Below, in pieces: positions 16,538 to 24,554 of a stretch of 64,000 nt of DNA. Both the position numbers and the translations under genes were made by a program. The stretch lies in assembly GCA_020852515.1 (NCBI GenBank), contig JADZAS010000030.1, forward strand, positions 158,031 through 222,030, given 5' to 3'. The notes below the pieces were generated by a model that saw only the letters and a list, made by a program, of their open reading frames with translations, made no database searches and had not been told where the DNA came from. The stretch comes from Phycisphaerales bacterium (lineage in GTDB: Bacteria; Planctomycetota; Phycisphaerae; Phycisphaerales; UBA5793). Every line of letters begins with the position of its first letter. Positions within the stretch are counted from its first letter, which is position 1.

Positions 16538-16899
16538 TATTCTCCGCGATACTCACACCGGCTCGTGCACGTCTCGCGCACGACGATCTCAGCCAGCATC
16601 GGCAGGTTCGGCTTGAGGCGATCCCACAGCCAGACGGCGATCATCTCGCTCGTCGGATTCTCGAGGCCGTCGACTTCGTTGAGGCAGTAGTGGTCGAGCT
16701 GTTTGCGCAGGGGCTCGATGATCTGGCTCAGATCGCCGTAGTCGATGAGGTGGTACTGACCGGCGGGGATCTCGCCTTCGACGACGACATCAACGCTGAA
16801 CGAATGCCCGTGCATGCGCCTGCACTTGTGCCCCTGCGGAAAGGACGGCAGGAAGTGCGCCGCTTCAAAGGTGAACGTCTTGACCAGACGCATGTGCAT
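16537..16899 (-). CDS. queD: 6-carboxytetrahydropterin synthase / PTPS family (QueD)
   Basis: The 120-residue protein matches the short QueD form of the 6-pyruvoyl-tetrahydropterin synthase fold. The zinc histidines are H15 (FEAAHFLP) and H30/H32 (MHGHSF), and the catalytic cysteine is C26 in GHKCRRMHGH. DYGDL and the LDHYCLNEV...NPTSEMIA segments, which hold the pterin-binding and catalytic residues, are present. QueD converts dihydroneopterin triphosphate to carboxytetrahydropterin in queuosine/7-deazaguanine synthesis. A MHMRLVK start at 16899 gives the usual length; the longer frame to 16953 reads into a MITE-like element. No other que genes are nearby. Confidence 0.9.
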   Translation of the reverse strand: MHMRLVKTFTFEAAHFLPSFPQGHKCRRMHGHSFSVDVVVEGEIPAGQYHLIDYGDLSQIIEPLRKQLDHYCLNEVDGLENPTSEMIAVWLWDRLKPNLPMLAEIVVRETCTSRCEYRGE

Positions 16900-16942
16900 C
16901 GCGGCAATGATAAGGCAAGCCGCGCCCGCCGACGACCGGAAG

Positions 16943-17049
16943 CCGAGCCCCACGCGTCAGCACGGGGTTGAGCGTGCGCTGCGCGGTTGGCGAGATGCAG
17001 CGCGAAGAACGCAGGCCGTCGAAGACCCTCCCTTACGGTCGGGGCTCGG
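16943..17049. mobile_element. MITE-like element, copy 2 (107 bp, inverted relative to copy 1)
   Basis: The block begins CCGAGCCCC and ends GGGGCTCGG. Read on the minus strand it carries GACCGTAAGGGAGGGTCTTC and CCCCGTGCTGACGCGTG in the same order and spacing as 11279-11384. It lies between queD and the GspE-N-domain gene. Confidence 0.7.
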
Positions 17050-17074
17050 ATCTTGGAGATACTGAGAGAGTCAA

Positions 17075-17560
17075 TCACGCCACGTCGACGCGCGGGGCGT
17101 GTCGGCGGGCCGGTGGCTGGCGGTCACAGTTCGGATACGCAGCGCGCAGCGCATCTTCGAGCGCGTGGATGCTGTCGGTCAACCAGACTACGGCAGGCGC
17201 ATCGACGTGTTCATCGACGAACTGCAGCGAGTGCGCCAGGCGGCTGGCGCAGGTGATGAGCACCAGATCCCCATCGTGCCAGCGCAGCGGCAGCAGACGA
17301 AGGTTCCACGCGTTGTGCGGGCTGAGATTGCTCAACGCTTCACGATTGCGCGGCTCGCCCGGCAGTGCGATGCGAGGACAGAAGCGCGCGTACTGCAGAG
17401 CCCATGCGTTCCAGATCGCCTCGGTGGGCACGTGGAACATCTTCGAAGCGATCCGGCCGAACGGCTGGTAGCGGCGGCGCTGCTCGATGAGAATGTTCTC
17501 GAGTTGATCAGCCGTCAACTCATCGCACTCGACCAGCAGTTCGCCCATTCTTTTGAACAC
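17075..17560 (-). CDS. Stand-alone GspE/PilB N-terminal (MshEN-like) domain protein
   Basis: The 161-residue protein resembles only the N-terminal domain of type II secretion / type IV pilus ATPases: MGELLVECDELTADQLENIL, then RYQPFGRIASKMFHVPTEAI, then a second half LRLLPLRWHDGDLVLITCA. There is no Walker A or B ATPase domain, and length shows it is not truncated at the C-terminus by this window. Such domains bind partner proteins or cyclic di-GMP; I cannot confirm ligand residues. GTG at 17560 has GGAG six bases upstream; ATG at 17548 is the alternative. It could act with the pseudopilin-type genes at 46.6-47.7 kb, by inference only. Confidence 0.55.
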   Translation of the reverse strand: MFKRMGELLVECDELTADQLENILIEQRRRYQPFGRIASKMFHVPTEAIWNAWALQYARFCPRIALPGEPRNREALSNLSPHNAWNLRLLPLRWHDGDLVLITCASRLAHSLQFVDEHVDAPAVVWLTDSIHALEDALRAAYPNCDRQPPARRHAPRVDVA

Positions 17561-17789
17561 AAGGGTCTCCGGGGTTTGGAAGGCAGCGAGGCATGGAGGA
17601 TCGCGGGGGTCATGAGCCTCAGGGTCGAATGACGACGCGGAGGCTCGGCGCGGCGGAGCGCGCGGGACTCTGCGTCGCCAAGTTCCATCCAACTATCAGA
17701 TCGAACATCCGCACGCGGGAGATGATCGGCCGCCGCCACACCCGGCCCGGCCGGGGCCACCTGTGCGGCCCGCTGAAGGATCGGCGTCG

Positions 17790-17843
17790 AAAAAAGGTGC
17801 CAGGTACCTTTTCCGGAAAAGGTACCTGGCACCTTTCTTTTTG
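17790..17843. terminator. 44-nt perfect palindrome, two fused AAAGGTGCC units
   Basis: Positions 17793-17814 are exactly reverse-complementary to 17815-17836 with no spacer. Each half is itself an AAAAGGTGCCAGGTACC-type unit of the family seen at 14613 and 33281. An A-run precedes it and TTTCTTTTTG follows. It ends two bases before the stop codon of alr on the minus strand, so it probably terminates alr. Confidence 0.75.
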
Positions 17844-17844
17844 T

Positions 17845-19116
17845 CTATGCGCCGGCAGCCGGGCGGGCCGACTGCGCGGGCTGGCTGGGCGCTTCGACCT
17901 GAGGCTGCGGCAGCACCTGGTTCCGGTAAATGCGGCTGATGCGCGGCGAGAGGCCGCACAGCAGCATGTACGGCTGCAGGTTCGCCTGCGCCGCCAGCGT
18001 CGGCAGATGATTGCCCGCGGCCGGGTCGCTGCCGATCAGCTCCACGCTCGCCCCCACTCCCACCGCTACGGCGAGGTCCGTCAGGTCGACCGTCAGCTGA
18101 TCCATACTCACCCGCCCGATCACCGGCGCCTCACACCACTGTGAACCCGCCTGCACCCGGACCACCGCCTTGTTCGACAGCGTGACCGGATAACCATCCG
18201 CGTATCCCACGGGCACGAGGCCCACGCGCGTGCGCCGGCGTGCCCGCCACGTGCGGCCATAGCCGACGGTCGTGCCCGGCTCGATCCACTTGGTGTGCAC
18301 GAGCCGGCTGGTCCAGGTCACGATGGGCAGCAGCGCTTCGCCGGCCGCAAGGTGCACTTCTTCGCGCAGCGCCTCACAGCCAAAGCCCGTCCACGCGAGG
18401 CCGATGCGCACCATGTCGAGGTGATACTTCGGATCGCGCAGCACCGCGTGCGTGCTGGCCGCGTGCAGCCGGCAGGATTCGGGAATGAGCGCATCCATCT
18501 CCGCGGCGAGGGCGTTGAAGGCGTCCAGTTGTGCGGCCGTGGCGCGCTCGTCGCCCTCGGCGCTGGCGAAGTGCGTGAAAAAACCGTGCAGTTCGACGGC
18601 TCGGGTGGAGGCGACGCGTTCGAGCATCTCACGCACGTCAGCGACGTTGGCCCCGCCGCGGCTCATGCCCGTATCGACTTCGACGTGGATCGGCAGGCGG
18701 CAGCCGATGCTGTCGGCCAGGGCGATGAGGTGGTTGAGATGGGCGAGATCGTGCACGACAAAGTGCAGCCGCCCCGAGACCACGGCGCGATACACCGGCC
18801 CGGGCCGGGGCACGTCGTGGATGGGCATGAGCACGAGCAGCGGCTTGCCGACGTTGGCCTTGCAGAGCTGCTCGGCCTGCTCAAGGGTGTAGACGGCCAG
18901 CAGATCGATGGGCAGGTGGTCCATCCAGCGGGCAATGCGCGTCGCCCCAAGGCCGTAGGCGTCGGCCTTGATAACGCAGCACAGTTCGACGTTGCGGCCG
19001 ATGACGCGGCGAAGCACGCCGACGTTGTGCGCCAGGCGCTGCAGATCGACCTGGATTTCGCTGGCGATGGACAAGGGGGCTTTCGTGGCGGCAGGCGGTG
19101 GCGGAAGTCCGCTCAC
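17845..19116 (-). CDS. alr: Alanine racemase
   Basis: The 423-residue PLP enzyme interconverts L- and D-alanine for peptidoglycan. The PLP lysine is K50 in CCVIKADAYGLG; HVEVDTGMSRGG and LHAASTHAV follow in the barrel. The C-terminal beta domain has the catalytic-tyrosine motif VGYGRTW and PVIGRVSMDQLTVDLT. Length is slightly above the usual ~370 because of a Gly/Pro-rich N-terminus and a Pro/Gln/Ala tail. The open frame continues far upstream, but only as antisense of the next two genes. GTG 19116 is the last start before the conserved part apart from a TTG at 19074. A -10 hexamer lies only 4 nt upstream of GTG, suggesting a leaderless mRNA. Confidence 0.92.
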   Translation of the reverse strand: MSGLPPPPAATKAPLSIASEIQVDLQRLAHNVGVLRRVIGRNVELCCVIKADAYGLGATRIARWMDHLPIDLLAVYTLEQAEQLCKANVGKPLLVLMPIHDVPRPGPVYRAVVSGRLHFVVHDLAHLNHLIALADSIGCRLPIHVEVDTGMSRGGANVADVREMLERVASTRAVELHGFFTHFASAEGDERATAAQLDAFNALAAEMDALIPESCRLHAASTHAVLRDPKYHLDMVRIGLAWTGFGCEALREEVHLAAGEALLPIVTWTSRLVHTKWIEPGTTVGYGRTWRARRRTRVGLVPVGYADGYPVTLSNKAVVRVQAGSQWCEAPVIGRVSMDQLTVDLTDLAVAVGVGASVELIGSDPAAGNHLPTLAAQANLQPYMLLCGLSPRISRIYRNQVLPQPQVEAPSQPAQSARPAAGA

Positions 19117-19145
19117 TTGTATCGTACATCGCCGCGTTCTATCAT
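19117..19145 (+). promoter_or_regulatory. Sigma-70-like promoter of the DEAD-box gene
   Basis: TTGTAT (19117-19122) and TATCAT (19140-19145) are spaced by exactly 17 nt, pointing to the helicase gene that starts at 19255. It overlaps face-to-face with the candidate alr promoter on the other strand. Confidence 0.45.
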
Positions 19146-19148
19146 CAA
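19121..19148 (-). promoter_or_regulatory. Candidate alr promoter, overlapping the divergent promoter
   Basis: On the minus strand TTGATG (19148-19143) and TACGAT (19126-19121) are separated by 16 nt. The expected start site falls at or next to the GTG start codon of alr, so the transcript would have almost no leader. Confidence 0.35.
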
Positions 19149-19254
19149 GCATTCTCAGGGCCGCCGCCTGGCGCGGTCCTGCCGCCTCGACGAGGCCTCC
19201 GCCGTCCCCCCGAGCGTGGTGTTCGAGAGGCCCGTCGAGAGTAAGACTGCACAG

Positions 19255-20604
19255 ATGACCGACCAGACCCAGACCGTCCAAACCCCATTCTCGGACCTCG
19301 GATTGCGCGGCAGCGTCAGCCGCGGCGTGGCCGAAGCCGGCTTTGAACAGCCCACCGAGATCCAGGCGCAGATCATCCCGCCGATCCTCGCCGGGCGCGA
19401 CGTGCTCGGCCAGGCGCGCACCGGCACCGGCAAGACCGCCGCCTTCGGCCTGCCCCTGCTGCATCTGGGCGATCCCGACGTCCCCAGCCAGGCGCTCATC
19501 CTCGTGCCCACGCGCGAACTGGCCATGCAGGTGGACACCGAGCTGAAAAAGCTCGGCCGCTACACGCCCATCCGCTCGCAGCCGATCTACGGCGGGCAAC
19601 GCCTGCGCAGCCAGATCGCCGAGTTCGAGAAGCGCCGGCCCAATCTCATCGTCGGCACGCCCGGCCGCGTCATGGACCTCCACCAGCGCGGCGTGCTCTC
19701 TTATGACAACATCAAGCGCGTCGTGCTCGACGAAGTCGATCGCATGCTCGACATCGGCTTCCGCGAGGACATCCGCAAGATCCTCGGCGGCGTAAAGCGC
19801 CCGGCCCAGTTTGTCTTCGTCAGCGCCACCATCACCGAAGAGATCGAGACGCTGGCGCGCAAGTACATGACCGACCCGGTCAAGATCGTCACCGCCGAGG
19901 GCGCGTTGACGGTTCGCCAGGTGGAGCAGAAGTACCTCGCCGTCCAGCCCTGGGACAAGCGGGCCCTGCTGCTGCACCTGCTCAAGCACGAAGAGCCCGA
20001 TCTGACGCTTGTCTTCTGCCGCACAAAGGACACGGTTGACCGCCTCGCGCAGTTCCTGGCCCGGCACCAGATCGAAGTGCACTCGCTGCACGGCGACATG
20101 CCCCAGAGCAAGCGCAATTCGATCGTGCGCAAGCTGCGCAGCGGCCATTTGAGCGTCGTCGTCGCATCGGACCTCGCCGCGCGCGGTCTCGATGTCACCG
20201 GCATCTCGCACGTGATCAACTTCGACCTGCCCGAGGATCCGGAGGTCTACATCCACCGCATCGGCCGCACCGCCCGCGCGGGCAAGAGCGGCATCGCGTG
20301 GAGCTTTGTGGCGCCCGACCAGGGCAAGCTGCTCACGGCCATCGAGATGCTCGCCAACATCGAGATCGCCAAACTCGACTACCCGGATTTCGTGCCCGGG
20401 CCGATTCCCGAAGACAAGCGCGCCCAGATCGCCAAGCCCATCCCCGAAGCGGAAGCGCCGCTCGGCCGGGCCGCAGGCCCTGACGCCGTGTGGGAAGACG
20501 AGCGCTCGACGATCGACGAAGAGAAGTTTCCCGGCGGCGTGGTCCCGTCTGGCCCGCCCAAGCGCCGCCTCGGCGGTCGCATGAAGACCCGCCGCGGAAG
20601 ATAG
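19255..20604 (+). CDS. DEAD-box ATP-dependent RNA helicase
   Basis: The 449-residue protein carries all the DEAD-box helicase motifs: Q motif FEQPTEIQAQIIPP, Walker A ARTGTGKTAAF, PTRELAMQ, TPGRVMDL, a DEVD form of the Walker B box (VVLDEVDRMLD), SAT (VSATIT), then ARGLD and HRIGRTARAGKSG in the second domain. DEVD replaces DEAD. The C-terminal ~60 residues are a basic tail (KRRLGGRMKTRRGR) likely to bind RNA. It is in the RhlE/CsdA-like class that remodels rRNA or mRNA, but the subfamily is not certain. ATG 19255 is the first Met before the Q motif and fits the promoter at 19117. Confidence 0.93.
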   Translation: MTDQTQTVQTPFSDLGLRGSVSRGVAEAGFEQPTEIQAQIIPPILAGRDVLGQARTGTGKTAAFGLPLLHLGDPDVPSQALILVPTRELAMQVDTELKKLGRYTPIRSQPIYGGQRLRSQIAEFEKRRPNLIVGTPGRVMDLHQRGVLSYDNIKRVVLDEVDRMLDIGFREDIRKILGGVKRPAQFVFVSATITEEIETLARKYMTDPVKIVTAEGALTVRQVEQKYLAVQPWDKRALLLHLLKHEEPDLTLVFCRTKDTVDRLAQFLARHQIEVHSLHGDMPQSKRNSIVRKLRSGHLSVVVASDLAARGLDVTGISHVINFDLPEDPEVYIHRIGRTARAGKSGIAWSFVAPDQGKLLTAIEMLANIEIAKLDYPDFVPGPIPEDKRAQIAKPIPEAEAPLGRAAGPDAVWEDERSTIDEEKFPGGVVPSGPPKRRLGGRMKTRRGR

Positions 20605-20664
20605 CGCCGGCCCAGCCGTTGCGATCGACGGCTCAGCATCGCGCCTCGCGCGATACCATCTCTC

Positions 20665-21576
20665 ATGCACACCTTCGGCCGCGACGATGTCCGCCACGCC
20701 TTGCGCGCCGCCCAGCCGATCGTCGCGCTCGAAACGGCCGTGCTCACTCACGGCCTGCCGCACCCGATCAACATCGAGACCATGCGCGCGATACAGGCGA
20801 CGGTGCGCGAAAATGGCGCGACGCCCGCGGCGATCGGCATCATCGACGGTCATCTCATCGTCGGACTGAGCGATGAACAACTCGAACACCTTGCCGCATC
20901 GGATGATGTCGGCAAGGCGTCGGCGCGCGACCTGGCGCCCATCATGGCGCGCGGCGGCTCGGCGGGCCTCACCGTCGCCGGAACACTGGCCGTCTGCCGC
21001 AACCTCGGCGTGCGCATCTTCGCCACCGGGGGCATCGGCGGCGTCCATCGCGGCTGGCAGAGCAGCGCCGACATCTCCGCCGATCTGGCCGAACTGGCGC
21101 AGTGCCCCTGCTGCGTCGTGTGCAGCGGCGCCAAGGCGATTCTCGACATTCCCGCCACCCTCGAACACCTCGAAACGCTCGGCGTGCCCGTGCTCGGCTA
21201 CCAGACCGATCGCTTTCCGCAGTTCTACTCGCGTGGGTCGGATGAGTACCGGTCGGCGCATCGCGTAGATGATGTGCAGCAGGCCGCACGGGTCTGCGAG
21301 ATGCACTGGCGCCGCCTGCGGCGCACGTCGGCGGTGCTGCTGGCCAATCCCGTGCCTGAAGCGGCGGCAATCGACCAGGAGGAGATGGATCGCGCGATAC
21401 ACAGCGCCATTGATCGCGCCGCGGCACAAGACATCCGCGGCCAGGCGCTCACGCCGTTTCTGCTCGATGCCGTGGCCGATCTCACCGCCGGCCGTTCGAT
21501 GCGCGCCAACCTCGCCCTGCTCGAATCCAACGCCGCACTCGCAGCCCGACTGGCGGTGGCGATGGCGGGCGGCTGA
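20665..21576 (+). CDS. psuG: Pseudouridine-5'-phosphate glycosidase
   Basis: The 303-residue protein is of normal length for PsuG (indigoidine-synthase-A fold), which cleaves pseudouridine 5'-phosphate to ribose 5-phosphate and uracil. Key segments are ALETAVLTHGLPHP with the catalytic Glu, DDVGKASARDL with the Schiff-base Lys, TVAGTLAVCRNLGVRIFATGGIGGVHRG, and the closing LLESNAALAARLA with the conserved Asn. The usual partner kinase PsuK is not next to it. It follows the helicase gene by 60 nt on the same strand and could be co-transcribed with that RNA-metabolism gene. Confidence 0.93.
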   Translation: MHTFGRDDVRHALRAAQPIVALETAVLTHGLPHPINIETMRAIQATVRENGATPAAIGIIDGHLIVGLSDEQLEHLAASDDVGKASARDLAPIMARGGSAGLTVAGTLAVCRNLGVRIFATGGIGGVHRGWQSSADISADLAELAQCPCCVVCSGAKAILDIPATLEHLETLGVPVLGYQTDRFPQFYSRGSDEYRSAHRVDDVQQAARVCEMHWRRLRRTSAVLLANPVPEAAAIDQEEMDRAIHSAIDRAAAQDIRGQALTPFLLDAVADLTAGRSMRANLALLESNAALAARLAVAMAGG

Positions 21577-21581
21577 GCAGG

Positions 21582-23126
21582 TCAATCAGATATGATCAAC
21601 ATCTTCGCCACGTTGGTCGTACTCTCTCGCTGCACGGCCTGGAACCACACGCTGGTCATCTGCTCCACGCGCGGCATCACAAGCGTCGTCGTCCAGTCTC
21701 CCGCCGAATCGGTCAACCCGCGCTCGGATGCAAGCCGCGGCAGACAGAGATCAGCCGTCACATTCAAGTGTGGAATATATGTCGAACCCACGCCCCGCAA
21801 AGAGTACAGCAGCCATATCGACCGATCGGGGAGAGCACCGAAGACGTCAAACGTGCCCGCTTCCCCAGCGATGAGCGGATCCGGGGAAATTCGCAGGAGA
21901 TTCGAACTTTCGAAGACGTACGCCGCCCCGGAGGTGCCTCCCAGGTCGTCGCAGGCCCGGGCCCCGATGACGATGCGCCCCCCCTGGATGGCAACGGCGT
22001 TGCCGAATTGCTCAAACTCCTCGCCATCCGAGGCCGAGAGTTTGGCGACCAGTTCAAACGTGCTCAAGTCATAGACGTACGCCGATCCGGACCGGAAGCC
22101 CATGTCGTCGTCATACGATGCGCCGACCACCAGTCGCTGGCCGTCAATCGCAAGCGCCCATCCAAAGCTCTGCCCTTCGATCCCATCAGCAGGCGCGATT
22201 TTGTGAAGCAGCCGGCCCGCGTTGATGTCATAGATGTAGACCGACCCCGAGAGCGGGCCGTTCACGTCATCGTGATACGCGCTCACCGCCAGGCGATCAC
22301 CCGACACCGCCAGACACTCGCCAAAGGACATCCCTTCGACAGGATCGGGAGGCTGCAGTTTGTACAGATACTCGCCGGTTGGCGAATCGAATACGTACAC
22401 CGATCCGGTGCGAAGCGATTCGGTTTCGTCGAAGTAGGCTGACACCACGATCCGATCGCGACCGATCGCCACCGCGCTCCCAAAGGCCTGCCCATCGTGG
22501 GCGTCGGGAGCGAGGATTCTTAAGAGTTGCTCACCTGTGGCAATGTCAAAGACGTACGCGGCGCCAGTCCACTTCTTGAACTCAACCCCCGACGGGCAGC
22601 CGACCACGGCGATCCGACCCTGTAAAGCGATCTCACAGAAGTTCGGAAAGGGATCATCTGAGTTGGTGCATTCAAGCCTGCGCAGCGCCTTGCCTGTGGG
22701 CAGATCGAACACGACAACCGAGCCGCGATCGGCGTACGAGTTGCCATAAGGATCGGCCGCTACGACTCGATCATGATCCACCGCAAGCGTCCAGCCAAAC
22801 CTCCCCTCCACTCGCGGAGGATGCCCGGAGACCTTTTGCAGTTGCCTCCCCGACTCCTGATCGAACACATAGAACGCACCCGAGAAGAGGCCGCTCTCGT
22901 GATCCTGCGGGGCTGAGATGACGGTCGAATCGCCTGACATACCCACACACCACCCGAAATACGCATTCGGATGACCATCTTCGGCAAGGAGTTTGCGCGT
23001 CTGCACCCATCGTTCCTGCGCCCGGGCGACTCCTGACGCCATAAGCACTGTCGCGGCCGTGATCGTGAGGCACGCTGCGACTGGCGGGTGGCGCCGCAGA
23101 TGAACGACCGAGAGTCTGCACTTCAC
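21582..23126 (-). CDS. Secreted FG-GAP-like beta-propeller protein
   Basis: The 514-residue product has a signal peptide (LTITAATVLMASGVARA) and about seven blades of the pattern FGxxxAVxGDRxVVSA...GSVYVFDxxTG, e.g. FGSAVAIGRDRIVVSAY and FGWALAIDGQRLVVGAS. A C-terminal non-repeat domain (residues ~430-514) probably has a sorting or adhesive role. Such proteins are numerous on planctomycete surfaces; ligand and function are unknown. GTG at 23126 is chosen because GGAGG lies eight bases upstream; the longer frame to 23246 has no signal peptide at its start. It is convergent with psuG, stops 5 nt apart. Confidence 0.75.
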   Translation of the reverse strand: MKCRLSVVHLRRHPPVAACLTITAATVLMASGVARAQERWVQTRKLLAEDGHPNAYFGWCVGMSGDSTVISAPQDHESGLFSGAFYVFDQESGRQLQKVSGHPPRVEGRFGWTLAVDHDRVVAADPYGNSYADRGSVVVFDLPTGKALRRLECTNSDDPFPNFCEIALQGRIAVVGCPSGVEFKKWTGAAYVFDIATGEQLLRILAPDAHDGQAFGSAVAIGRDRIVVSAYFDETESLRTGSVYVFDSPTGEYLYKLQPPDPVEGMSFGECLAVSGDRLAVSAYHDDVNGPLSGSVYIYDINAGRLLHKIAPADGIEGQSFGWALAIDGQRLVVGASYDDDMGFRSGSAYVYDLSTFELVAKLSASDGEEFEQFGNAVAIQGGRIVIGARACDDLGGTSGAAYVFESSNLLRISPDPLIAGEAGTFDVFGALPDRSIWLLYSLRGVGSTYIPHLNVTADLCLPRLASERGLTDSAGDWTTTLVMPRVEQMTSVWFQAVQRESTTNVAKMLIISD

Positions 23127-23196
23127 GACTGGCGCCTCCGACGAGTGATTCGCTGTTCGATCAACGGCGATTTTCGGACTGCTGGATGATCTATCG

Positions 23197-23544
23197 TCAA
23201 GAAATCGCGACAGGCACCACTCGACCGACCGCCTCGCGATAACCAAGGTACAGAATCGCGCTCACCACCGCCGTGATCAGCGCTGCCAGCGCCGTCGCGG
23301 CGGGCTGAATCGTCGTCGCTTCATCCACCACGCGGGCCATGCCTCCGCTCCTGGATTGCTCCTCTTCGCGGTGATACGTGAGCCAGCCGGTGATGCCGTA
23401 GGACTCGATCTGCAGCCGGTGGGAAGTGAGCGAGAGTTGACTGAAGTCATCGATGGACCGCGGCCGGACCCACGTCAGGTACATCGCGCCGCCCCAGAGC
23501 AGCAGGAGCACCAGGCCGAGCAATCGCGCGCGAGTCGGCGTCAT
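23197..23544 (-). CDS. Small two-TM membrane protein, third paralogue of a tandem set
   Basis: The 115-residue protein has TM1 LLGLVLLLLWGGAMYLTWV, then a soluble segment with SLTSHRLQIESYGITGWLTYH, then TM2 ALAALITAVVSAILYLGY. It aligns with the two genes just upstream (for example the TSHW...YGVGDWLAYHRHE region of the 23556 gene) but is shorter and lacks the C-terminal zinc ribbon. Its start is 11 nt after the stop of that gene. Function unknown. Confidence 0.6.
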   Translation of the reverse strand: MTPTRARLLGLVLLLLWGGAMYLTWVRPRSIDDFSQLSLTSHRLQIESYGITGWLTYHREEEQSRSGGMARVVDEATTIQPAATALAALITAVVSAILYLGYREAVGRVVPVAIS

Positions 23545-23555
23545 GGGCGGCGGTC

Positions 23556-23996
23556 TTAGCAAGCGGCAAACTCCATCCCGCACTCCGGACATCGGACGCC
23601 ATCGAGCGCCCGCAGATCGTACCCGCAGCCGTCGCACGTGCCCGCAGCGCACGTGAAGCCGCCGACGAGCGCCCGCCATACGACGTAGAGGATCAGACTC
23701 GAGACAGCCGTCATGATCAGCGCAGCGGTAATGCCGCGAGGGCTGATCTCAAAGCCTTCGTCCTCCAGGTGCATTGGCCCACCCAACATCGACTGAGTTT
23801 CGTGGCGGTGATAGGCGAGCCAGTCGCCGACGCCGTAGGTGACCCTTTGTGACCAGTGCGAAGTCATCGAATAGTCCAAGCCCATGCGAACGCTGACACG
23901 CCAGCCCCACATCACATACATCCCCGCCAGCCAGACCAGCAGGAACGCGGCCCCGAAGAGCCGTTTTCGCACCGGTCTTGTGGGGGGCCAGGTCAT
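23556..23996 (-). CDS. Small membrane protein with C-terminal zinc ribbon, second paralogue
   Basis: The 146-residue protein begins MTWPPTRPVRKRLFGAAFLL, has two TM segments, and ends in a zinc ribbon CDGCGYDLR...CPECG. Its start codon overlaps the stop of the upstream paralogue (ATGA), so the two are translationally coupled. The first ~27 residues are nearly identical to those of the upstream gene at both protein and DNA level, while the rest diverges. The zinc ribbon may bind a partner or nucleic acid; the role is unknown. Confidence 0.65.
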   Translation of the reverse strand: MTWPPTRPVRKRLFGAAFLLVWLAGMYVMWGWRVSVRMGLDYSMTSHWSQRVTYGVGDWLAYHRHETQSMLGGPMHLEDEGFEISPRGITAALIMTAVSSLILYVVWRALVGGFTCAAGTCDGCGYDLRALDGVRCPECGMEFAAC

Positions 23997-24430
23997 GATG
24001 CCGCAGTCTCCGTGCCACACTCCGGGCAGCGTGATGACGTCAATCCGCGCAGGTCGTAGTCGCAATGATCGCAGGTGCGCTCCGACGGGACTGCCCTGCC
24101 AATCAGCACACGCCAACTGACAAAAAAGCCTACGGCGAGCACACCCGAAGCAGCTAGCGCCTTCATCAGGCCATACGACTGAACTTCGAAGGAACTCTCC
24201 CCATAGACAGTGTTCCCCGGTGCTGTCTCCTCGTACTGGATTGACCGCACCAACCAGCCACTCCAGCCGTAAGTTGTGACGTCCGATCCAGACACAAGGC
24301 CGAAGCTCGTTCCGTCGAAAACGAATTCGCTCGCTCTTCCCCAAACGATGTACATCCCCGCCAGCCACACCAGCAGGAACGCGGCCCCGAAGAGCCGTTT
24401 TCGCACCGGTCTTGTGGGGGGCCAGGTCAT
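23993..24430 (-). CDS. Small membrane protein with C-terminal zinc ribbon, first paralogue
   Basis: The 145-residue protein shares the N-terminal MTWPPTRPVRKRLFGAAFLL with its downstream neighbour, then a variable extracytoplasmic segment (SEFVFDGTSFGLVSGSD), a second TM (ALAASGVLAVGFFVSWRVLI), and a zinc ribbon CDHCDYDLRGL...CPECG. It heads a three-gene tandem array divergent from alaS, 124 nt away. I recognise no function; the C-terminal ribbon resembles short metal-binding tails on planctomycete membrane proteins. Confidence 0.65.
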   Translation of the reverse strand: MTWPPTRPVRKRLFGAAFLLVWLAGMYIVWGRASEFVFDGTSFGLVSGSDVTTYGWSGWLVRSIQYEETAPGNTVYGESSFEVQSYGLMKALAASGVLAVGFFVSWRVLIGRAVPSERTCDHCDYDLRGLTSSRCPECGTETAAS

Positions 24431-24554
24431 GTGTGCTCCGGATTCGATCCGCCAGGGTGTTACGATTCGCTCGACCGCGCGGTTCCGGCCGCCTTCGGCC
24501 TCGCCGCGCTTTCCCGATGGTACGAACGCGCCCGCCCGTCGGGCCGGAGAAGAC

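Noticed and set aside
17845..21585. 1246-codon open frame on the minus strand
   Set aside because: Only its last 423 codons are alr. The rest is antisense to the DEAD-box helicase and psuG genes and has no recognisable domains; GC-rich DNA keeps such frames open.
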